Assembly: GCA_963691815.1 (NCBI GenBank)
Contig: OY829657.1
Coordinates: 21,012,796 to 21,076,795, forward strand
From: Echiichthys vipera
Lineage: Eukaryota > Chordata > Actinopteri > Perciformes > Trachinidae
Direction: 5' to 3'
Length of the DNA: 64,000 bases
The notes under the pieces were generated by a model, which was not told where the DNA came from, did no database searches, and worked only from the letters and a program-made list of their open reading frames with translations. Below are positions 54,302 through 64,000 of the stretch, one piece after another (position 1 is the first letter of the stretch; each line of letters starts with the position of its first letter). The position numbers and the translations under genes were made by a program.

Positions 54302-54540
54302 CGATAAGGGTCACATCCCTTATGAAATCTGTCAAGAGCAGAATTTCTTTTGTGGGGAAATCAGGTTTTATTTAGAGGCTGATAGAGATATCAGTTTGAT
54401 GTGCAGCTACACTTTCTTGAATCAAATTAGATTTCTACTTAAAAGTGACTTAGTTGAGTGAGAAAGCACAAACAGCAGAAACCCTGTTATAACGTAATAC
54501 TGCATTTCAGTCATGACTTCAGAGTAACTCAGTCTCTACA
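53350..54540. other. intergenic B-V11 to B-V12, repeat debris
   Basis: Matches 16923-18087. A pure (TA)n tract lies at 54262-54300. No gene is seen. Confidence 0.45.
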
Positions 54541-54964
54541 TAAGGATCAGATCTCTCTTTTGCTATTTCCTGCTATTACCAGGTGACAGGTAACTGCCTC
54601 TGTCATTTTCACATCTTAAAATCAATAATGTGTCTCCTTAGAGCAGGTTTTTCTCTGGGGGTTCAGGTCCATCGATCCCCCTCTGCTGCCATCAGAAAGG
54701 CTGGTGATGGTGTGCAGCTTTTCTGTACCCACAGACAAACTGACTACGGAGTGATGCTGTGGTACCAGCAGTCACCGGGGACAAGGCTCTGAAAGTCATT
54801 GGATATGTAGAATATAGTATAATAAGCTATGAAGAATTATATAAAGACCTTTTCAATATCACTGGAGATTTAAGTGGAAATACAGCAAAGAAGGAACCCT
54901 GTTTATAAAAGGACCTGAAACAGTCTGAGCACAGTGCAATGTACTACTGTGCAGCTCCACATGC
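54541..54964 (+). pseudogene. TRBV pseudogene B-V12 (group II)
   Basis: The leader start codon is lost (AGG instead of ATG near 54543). The V exon from 54647 reads SLGVQVHRSPSAAIRKAGDG, LFCTHRQTDY and VMLWYQQSPG, then the same one-base deletion as in A-V12 leads to TGA 54790-54792. The later TAATAA of A-V12 is absent here. YYCAAP near 54945; poor heptamer CACATGC 54958-54964. Confidence 0.86.
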
Positions 54965-55207
54965 ACTTTCTACAACACAGAATCTAAACACCACCCTTTA
55001 CCAACTGTGGTTTAGTGAAGTCTCAAAAAAACCTTCACCAGCCAGCTGCAGTCAAGGTCTCTGTCGTGTGATTCCTACCTCACTTCCTATGTCTCTGCTC
55101 GTTTGTTTCATAATTAGTCCACTCATTTAGGCAGCGTAGACATCTCATAACCTTTACCATCAGTATCCTTCTCACAGAGAACTAAATCTGCAAGGGAAAT
55201 AACTAAA

Positions 55208-55645
55208 ATGATTTGTTTTCTACTTTCTTGTCATCTTTTAGGTAAGGTTTTCTGTTTTCCAAGTTTGCACTCTATTTTTATGTCCAAGCACATAAATGTT
55301 GATGTTTGTCTCTCACTGCAGGTCTTTCTCTGGGGGTTCAGGTCCATCAGTCCCCCTCTGCTGTCATCAGAAAGGCTGGTGATGGTGTGCAGCTTTACTG
55401 CACGCACGGACAAACTGACTACAGAGTGATGCTGTGGTACCAGCAGTCACCGGGGGACGACGCTCTGAAACTCATCGGATATGGATATGCAGAGTTCAGA
55501 AACGACAGCGTGGAAGAGCCGTTTAGAAAACATTTCAAATTAGCCGGAGATTTGAGTGGAGAGAAGAGAAAAAATGGTTCACTCTCCATAATCGATCTTA
55601 AAGCACTTGAACACACCGCAACGTACTTTTGTGCAGCCAAGGAAG
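55208..55645 (+). CDS. TRBV: TRBV gene B-V13 (group II), apparently functional
   Basis: Leader exon 55208-55241 and V exon 55322-55645. As A-V13, with SPGDDALKLIGY and SVEEPF. RSS: CACAGTA 55646-55652, 23-bp spacer, ACAGAAACC 55676-55684. Confidence 0.9.
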
Positions 55646-55684
55646 CACAGTACTTCAAACATCCACCTGCTCGTGACAGAAACC

Positions 55685-56088
55685 TCTTTACGCCTCCACT
55701 CAAATGTAGGTTAAAGAGTCTAGTCCATGATCATGTGATTATTTGTAGTTGTACTCTGATTTGCTAAATGATTTCCCTTGTTTATCAAGTTAAGATCACT
55801 TCCCTTTCCTGCTATAGACATCACCAGGATTAAACACACAATAAGTCATTTTGTGGTAATTATCTTACACTTGGCACAGTCTGTGTAACATTTTCAAACA
55901 TCAATATACTGATTTCAGCTATATGAGCATCGCAGCAGAGCTTTCTTGTCCTTCAGGAAAAGGCATGCAAACATAATGAAAAGGTTTTTCAGCGTCAACT
56001 TATTCACCCATTTCTCTACATCACTTCCTGCCCCTCCTTCTGATCCACAAAGCTGACAGACTCTAGCTGGTTCTTCACATTCAACAAG
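55685..56088. other. intergenic B-V13 to B-V14
   Basis: Matches 19225-19628. No gene is seen. Confidence 0.5.
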
Positions 56089-56655
56089 ATGCCACCTCAT
56101 TTCATCGTTTTCATCGTCACTGTCTTCTGGATTAGAGGTATTACACAAACATGAAGCCACAATTTCTAATCTGAAACAAAAGCCTCAAAAATCTTTATAG
56201 GTGGAGGAATTGAGGTGGAATATTTACTTCTTCTGTTTATATACTAATTAATATAGTAATTGAATCAAAACACACAATATGTTTTTCTCCACTGTTGGCA
56301 AGGCATTACTGCAGTAACAAAGTGTCATGATCTCTTTGCAGGAGTGGATCTCAGTAAAGAAAAACAAGTGTTTCAGACTCCAGCTGAGCTGTTGTTGAAA
56401 CCAAATGCTGTCAAAGTCAAACTGAGCCTCACACATGAAATCCTGAGCTATGACACTATCCTCTGGTATCAGCGCTCTGCGGGAGACTCTTCCCTTAAGC
56501 TGGTTGCCTACATCTACTATAAAACTACTAATGTTGAGCCGCAATTTCAAAGTCGCTTCAGCGTGAGTGGAGATGGAGAGAAAACAGCTCATCTTCACAT
56601 CCTGAACCTGACGCACCCTGAAGACAGCGGAGAATATTTTGGAGCAGCAAGTATG
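56089..56655 (+). CDS. TRBV: TRBV gene B-V14 (group II) lacking both Ig cysteines
   Basis: Leader exon 56089-56137 and V exon 56342-56655, open throughout. As in A-V14, the first Cys position is Leu (56428-56430) and the second is Gly (56641-56643). Relative to A-V14, changes cluster at CDR2 (SSLKLVAYIYYKTTN against TVLKLVAYISYKSLN). RSS: CACAGTA 56656-56662, 22-bp spacer, ACCAAAACC 56685-56693. Confidence 0.85.
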
Positions 56656-56693
56656 CACAGTAATAAAGACAGTGACGCTCTCATACCAAAACC

Positions 56694-58500
<1,807 letters not shown>

Positions 58501-58972
58501 ATGTCTTTGTCTATGCAAACCTTTGCTTTTCTCTTCATCCGGTGTCATTGTAAGATCTCAAATGTCATCCTAAATTACAAAAAAAGTCACTATTTATACT
58601 ATTATTTATTTATATAACACTTTATAACACCTTTGTTTTGCATTAATACCATTTTCTAAATCTTGTTTTCCACAGGTCAGGTGAGCGCTGTTACATTTCA
58701 GCACTTTCCGCCCCAGATTGTGAGGGAGAGCACTGAGGTCCAGATTAACTGCAAGCATGATGACACAGCCCTGCTCTTGATGCTCTGGTACCAGCAAAGA
58801 GAGGACGGTCGGTCTATGACCCTCATTGGGTATGGATATGTTAACAGCCCAAACTACGTGGGTCAATTTGAAAAACAATTCAAACTGACAAGAGAAGACA
58901 CAGTGACAGGAGCTCTGATTATACGTGAAGCAAACCTGTCACACTCGGCCGTTTATTTCTGCGCTGCAAGTA
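58501..58972 (+). CDS. TRBV: TRBV gene B-V15 (group III), apparently functional
   Basis: Leader exon 58501-58549 and V exon 58676-58972. As A-V15, but one codon shorter at CDR2 (GYVNSPNYVG against GYGTSSPNYEG). RSS: CACAGTG 58973-58979, then ACTAAAAAC 59003-59011 at 23 bp. Confidence 0.91.
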
Positions 58973-59085
58973 CACAGTGATGTGGTTTGATGCCACTCCC
59001 TCACTAAAAACCCTCATCTGTTCCTGTGAATGAGATGCTTTTGCACAGTGAAGTCTTTTCTCCTGCTACAGAACACACCTGAAGG

Positions 59086-59672
59086 ATGTCTCTATTTGTG
59101 ATCGCATTTCTTCTCCTTTTGCTTCAATGTAATGAAATAAGCTGCCGAAGCCATTTAATACAATTTATATTATTTATAAAGACGAGGCACATTAAATCAA
59201 CATTACTGTAAATGTGCCAGTGTTAATTCAGCTGGCTAATTTTAAAATGTAGTCCTTTGGAGAGATGTTTTGAGGCAACACTTAAATTGTGTTGTTAATT
59301 TTATAAAAGAACTGTATAAAACATTTTTTTTTCCACTGAATCAACTACTTTTCAAATGTGTTTTTCCCCACAGATGGTGCTGAGAGTGTGACGTTTGAGC
59401 CGTCTCATCCAAGAATAGTCAAAGAAACAACCAGGGTAGAAATCAAATGCAGTCACAATGATAACAACCAGTATGTGATGCTCTGGTACCAGCAAACAGA
59501 CATAGGTTGGATGAGCTTGATTGGATACAGCTACTCTGGCAATGACCCCGACTATGAGAAACAGTTTGAAGATCGGTTTGAGATTACAAGAAAAGACATC
59601 CAAACAGGAGCTCTGATTATTCACAGAGTGAATCTATCAGACTCTGCTGTGTATTTCTGCGCTGCCAGAATA
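59086..59672 (+). CDS. TRBV: TRBV gene B-V16 (group III), apparently functional
   Basis: Leader exon 59086-59128 and V exon 59374-59672. The V domain is the same as A-V16 except DIGW for DMGW. RSS: CACAGTG 59673-59679, 23-bp spacer, CTAAAAACC 59703-59711. Confidence 0.92.
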
Positions 59673-59711
59673 CACAGTGATGTGGTTAATGCCACCCCCG
59701 CACTAAAAACC

Positions 59712-60590
59712 CTTTGTCTCTGTTGTTTTTGTGCTCAAGATCCTGAAAGACAGACTAAAGCTGAATTACTGTTCAATCTGTTCAAAAGGACCTGTTCAAA
59801 GGCCTTGTTCTGGTTGGGATTTAATCTTTTTCAGTGAGACAAAAGAAATTATTCTAAATCAATTGATTGAAAAAGAAATAAAAGAAAGCTTATTTACAAA
59901 TGTATTTACATGAAGACAATATTGTAATGATTAGCAGTCTTACATATAAAACCTAATATGGTAAATAAAACAAATAAATAGAGGAAGGTAAACTAGCAAT
60001 CTTCAGTAATAGCCAGCTGTTAATATCTTATGTATTATCTATTCACAATCTCTGATCAACAAGTTTTGCTTTATATTAAACTGGCTTAAAACCAACTCTT
60101 TAAAGTAAAAAATATATGACTAGAATATAAAAAGTGGTTGTATGCTGGTAAACATAAAAAAAATATGTATAAATAAAAATGTTCCACGACGACGGTTACA
60201 AATATATTTAAAAAGTACAGTTAAATTTATTACATAAAGCTTTAGTTTCTCACATTCTTTAAATATATTTGAATTATTCAAATGTGTTGCAGCATGACTC
60301 TGGACAGTCCTTCTGAGTATGAACCAAGAATATTCCTCACAATTGTGTTTTCATTTGTGATCAGAAATAAAAATGCACCAAAAAAGCAGAAGCAGGCAGA
60401 TCTTTTTTTCTTTTAGAAAAGATGAGCTGCAGGCAGAGGAAGAAGGTGGGGAAGAGGAGGCGACGTATGAAGAAGGGAAGATAGTACTCTCCTTTTTCAT
60501 CTGTAATGAGTTTGTCAGACCGGAGCAACGTGTGAATGCTCCTCCTCATCTCCTTATGAACTCATCACACACTTGATTTCAGTTTCCACG
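59712..60590. other. intergenic B-V16 to B-V17
   Basis: Matches 23682-24591 with small indels. No gene is seen. Confidence 0.5.
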
Positions 60591-61081
60591 ATGCTTTCAG
60601 CTTTACACACATTTGGATTCTTACTGCTTTTGCTGACACGTACGTCTGATTCAGTACTTTTCCCTGTTGTCTCTCTAACTGTGCAACCGTGTTTAAGGTA
60701 TTTCAAGGTGAAATCCCAAAAAGCACATGGCTTACATTGAACGTTTACCTCAATATTAATTGACCTTCTTCACAGGAAAAGTGGAGAGCGTTACTTTTGA
60801 ACAGTCCTCTCCTCAGATTGTGAAGGAAGGGACCGAGGAGCTCAGGGTTGAGTGCAAACATGATGACAGCAACCTCCAAGTGATGCTGTGGTACCAACAC
60901 CAACAGAGCCGGCGCTCCATGAGCCTCATCGGGTACACAGTCCTGCAGGGTGAACCAAGCTACGAGGAACAGTTTAAAGACTCCAGAGTCCAGATAAAAA
61001 GAGCGGACACGCTGAGAGGATCTCTGATCATTGGCACAGTGAATTCATCCGACTCAGCAGTTTATTTCTGCGCTGCCAGCA
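60591..61081 (+). CDS. TRBV: TRBV gene B-V17 (group III), apparently functional
   Basis: Leader exon 60591-60639 and V exon 60776-61081. As A-V17 with PQIVKE and RVQIKR. RSS: CACAGTG 61082-61088, then ACTAAAAAC 61112-61120 at 23 bp. Confidence 0.92.
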
Positions 61082-61121
61082 CACAGTGATGTGGTTTGAT
61101 GCCACGGCTTCACTAAAAACC

Positions 61122-62510
61122 TCCTCAGACGTAGAACAGCTGCTGCTCAGGGCTTTAGTTAGTTCAGAACTGAAGATATAAGGCTGCTTTATTATATATT
61201 TGAATATATGATGAACTATTATAATAATAATAATAATAATAACTGTTTGTATAGCACCTTTAAAAACAATAGTTTACAAAGTGCTTTGACGAGACAAAAA
61301 TCAAAATACACACATAAATACAGTACAAATAAAACAAATAATAATAATTACAGGTAAATCCAGTAAGGTAGAACATAACCACAAATGATGCATTATTGTA
61401 TGTTTGTAAAAAGGACAAAATAAATGATTATTATCTTATTAATATTGTTGAGTAATTTATGTGCTTGCAGAGAGAGAACAGTGAGATAAGTGAACTGAAC
61501 ATGTAGCCCCTGCTAAAAAAGTGCATTCACTGCAAAATAAACATTTTTTATAAAATCATGAACATAATAATGCGCCAAAAAGTAAACATGTATATATGAA
61601 AGTTTCATTTACAATATTAAAAGTAAAGTATACATTGGAGACACTTAATGAAATTAACTGACGATCATAACATGCCCTAACTGCATTCACTAATAATGTC
61701 ACAACTGTAATGATACAATGTAATTGACTACATGAATTAAATGATGATTGATTTTTGTTTTGTTTTTCACATTTCATAGACTAAACCATTAATCCATAAA
61801 ATACATTTCCGGATGAATCAGTAATGGAAACATGAATTAGTTGCAGCCCTAAACCAAAGAATTGGACAAATTCAACATTTGACCTGATGATGCTGCTGAA
61901 TGAAAGTGAGGGAATCAGGTTCTTACAATTCATATGAGGGCTGAGTAAATAATCTTTTATCCTCATCATCATCATCATCATGGTGAAAGATATGGGACTT
62001 TTTTAGTTGAAAGACAATAAGTGGACAACCGTACTTTTAAATGTAACCATTACTTTTTTAAATGGTGCCTTTCATGTTTAGTTCAATGTTAAAATTTTTC
62101 AATTAAATGATGTTGGAAGCTCATTTCTTTCACTGTTTAAGGAAGACAGAACTGAGAACACTTAATAATTGAAAGTTATAAAGTTATCACATATTTTCTT
62201 CATATCATGCAGCCCTTATACTGTGTAACATGAACGTAGCCTGTGTAGAACATTTCCAATCCACTAAACAGTCGTCGAGACATCGCACTGAAAACCACAA
62301 AACGTCAACATCATGGTCACAGGAGGGAAAGTCAGGGAGCACCAAAGTCACAGTGCTCTTGAGCAAGAACTTCTTGCAGTTGCAGCTCAGTGAGCACCAG
62401 GAGACTGTGCTGAGAAACTCCTGCAGCCTTTAGTGTTTCAGAAGTGTTACAGCAGTGCTGCAGGAAGGTGCTCCTGAAGACAGCAGGGTTTTTGTTTGAT
62501 CAAAGTCCAA
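61122..62510. other. intergenic B-V17 to B-V18
   Basis: Matches 25122-26521, with the dispersed repeat at about 61215-61340 and a (CAT)n run at about 61963-61982. No gene is seen. Confidence 0.5.
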
Positions 62511-62783
62511 ATGAAGCTGCTCTTGGTTGCTTTTCTCATCTTCACCAGTGAGAACATTTCAATTCACTTGATAGAAAAGTGTTTCTCTTCTTCCTCCTCT
62601 TTGTGGTTGTTTTTTTCTTATTTCCCAGATTTCTACGTCTGTGTGAAAATTCACCAGCCTCCTTTTGTAATGTCAACACATCCAAGTTCACCATGTCCCG
62701 GCCTGCAGTGCTCAGTTCCTCTCTGCAGATTCACCCTGTTGAGGCCGGAGACTGGGCTGTGTATGACTGTGCCTCCAGGAGAA
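62511..62783 (+). pseudogene. TRBV pseudogene B-V18 (group IV), internally deleted
   Basis: Leader exon 62511-62547 and V exon from 62629. After [10 protein letters not shown] the sequence jumps to STHPSSPCP (in the reading frame; [15 protein letters not shown] in the other), removing the first Cys, CDR1, Trp and CDR2, roughly 140 bases. The end keeps [12 protein letters not shown] and an intact RSS: CACGGTG 62784-62790, 23-bp spacer, ACAACAACC 62814-62822. Confidence 0.85.
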
Positions 62784-62822
62784 CACGGTGGTTCAGAAAG
62801 CCTCAGCAGCTAAACAACAACC

Positions 62823-64000
62823 TCTACCAGGAAGAGCTGACAGTGAGGAGGGTTAATGTGTTGAATTAATTCATTAAAGAAACAATTATCATTCTCAAGA
62901 AGTCTTAATGTGCATGTAACACCACAAAGCTTATTACTTCAGATAGGAGAGCAGGTGTTAACGTGGGTACTCGTCTCATTCAGTATTTTTATCCTGCAGA
63001 GTTTCTCTAATCTGTGCCACTGTGTGTCATCTGTGTGCTTTAGTCTGTTATTTTATTTCACTATAAGTCTGTGTGCAGCCTGACAACATATCAAATTCAA
63101 AAGGTTTTCAAACACTGACCTCTGTAGGGTTGAAGTGACATTACACTGAAATAAAATCAAATTAAAATCACCTTGTGCTTTTCAGAAGTCCAGATGTGTC
63201 AAAAGGAAGCAGTGGTGGAAGAAGTGCATCATTTACTTCAGTAAAAGTATAAACACCATGGTCTAAATGTACTCATACAGTCACCATCACTACAAGTTAA
63301 AGTCTCAAAATGTTACTTGAGTAAAAGTATAAACGCCATGGTCTAAATGTACTCATACAGTCACCATCACTAAAGTTAAAGTCTCAAAATGTTACTTGAG
63401 TAAAAGTATAAATACCATGGTCTAAATGTACTCATACAGTCACCATCACTAAAGTTAAAGTCTCAAAATGTTACTTGAGTAAAAGTATAAATACCATGGT
63501 CTAAATATACTCATACAGTCACCATCACTACAAGTTAAAGTCTCAAAATGTTACTTGAGTAAAAGTATAAATACCATGGTCTAGATATACTCATACAGTC
63601 ACCATCACTACAAGTTAAAGTCTCAAAATGTTACTTGAGTAAAAGTATAAATACCATGGTCTAAATGTACTCATACAGTCACCATCACTACAAGTTAAAG
63701 TCTCAAAATGTTACTTGAGTAAAAGTATAAATACCATGGTCTAGATATACTCATACAGTCACCATCACTACAAGTTAAAGTCTCAAAATGTTACTTGAGT
63801 AAAAGTATAAATACCATGGTCTAAATGTACTCATACAGTCACCATCACTACAAGTTAAAGTCTCAAAATGTTACTTGAGTAAAAGTATAAATACCATGGT
63901 CTAGATATACTCATACAGCCATCATCACTAAAGTTAAAGTCTCAAAATGTTACTTGAGTAAAAGTATCAGCTAAGTGTACTTCACTAAAAATACCCATTA
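62823..64000. other. start of the copy B V-to-D interval
   Basis: Matches 26963-27965. No gene. The MITE begins near 63213 and the window ends inside it, about 1.4 kb short of where a D segment would be expected by alignment to copy A. Confidence 0.6.
63230..63970. repeat. 80-bp minisatellite, about 9 units, copy B
   Basis: The ATGG landmark recurs at about 63258, 63338, 63417, 63496, 63576, 63656, 63736, 63816 and 63896. Units with TCACCATCAC and alternating CTAAATGTACTC/CTAGATATACTC variants suggest expansion of a two-unit (160-bp) block. Confidence 0.9.

Overview
The window is a T-cell receptor beta (TRB) locus from a bony fish, most likely a spiny-rayed (percomorph) teleost. Evidence for TRB: many two-exon V genes (short hydrophobic leader, then an Ig V exon ending YFCA..) followed by 23-bp-spacer recombination signals; one D segment flanked by a 12-RSS on its 5' side and a 23-RSS on its 3' side; fourteen J segments with FGxG motifs and 12-RSSs; and a four-exon C gene with a Cbeta Ig domain and a transmembrane lysine. 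Evidence for teleost: dispersed repeats of fish type (a LINE reverse-transcriptase tail, tRNA-derived SINEs, hAT-like MITEs). All TRB elements are on the + strand. Gene names such as A-V1 or B-V1 are mine.

The window holds one complete cluster and most of a second copy of it. Copy A (about 293-36257): V pseudogene V0, V1 to V18, then a MITE carrying an 80-bp minisatellite, D (29395-29406), J1-J14 (29788-33135), C (33321-34186), a polyA signal, and a short region with ETS/RUNX-like motifs that may be the beta enhancer. Copy B (about 36258-64000) repeats the V array in the same order and orientation, at an offset of about 35.8-36.5 kb, and runs off the window inside the MITE, before any D, J or C. 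The copies differ by scattered substitutions and indels and by gene content: V10 is complete in B but only its leader exon survives in A; V8 is open in B but has a nonsense codon in A; V18 is broken differently in each.

The V genes fall into four groups. Group I (V1-V6, V9) has MNCSHTK...MYWYRQLPGE...YFCAVS. Group II (V0, V7, V8, V10-V14) has KAGDGVQL.C.H...MLWYQQSPGD...YFCAA. Group III (V15-V17) has VTFE...VKE.T.V...MLWYQQ...[12 protein letters not shown]. Group IV is the divergent pseudogene V18. V3 is a group I hybrid of its neighbours. V14 lacks both canonical Ig cysteines in both copies although its frame and RSS are intact.

The parts work together by the 12/23 rule: V (23-RSS) joins the 5' side of D (12-RSS), the 3' side of D (23-RSS) joins J (12-RSS), and the rearranged VDJ exon, ending in phase 1, splices to C exon 1 (which begins AA) to make the membrane TCR beta chain. 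Non-coding DNA between V genes is mostly old transposon debris duplicated together with the genes. Main caveat: two similar 36-kb copies in line could also come from two haplotypes placed side by side in an assembly; that cannot be settled from the sequence alone.
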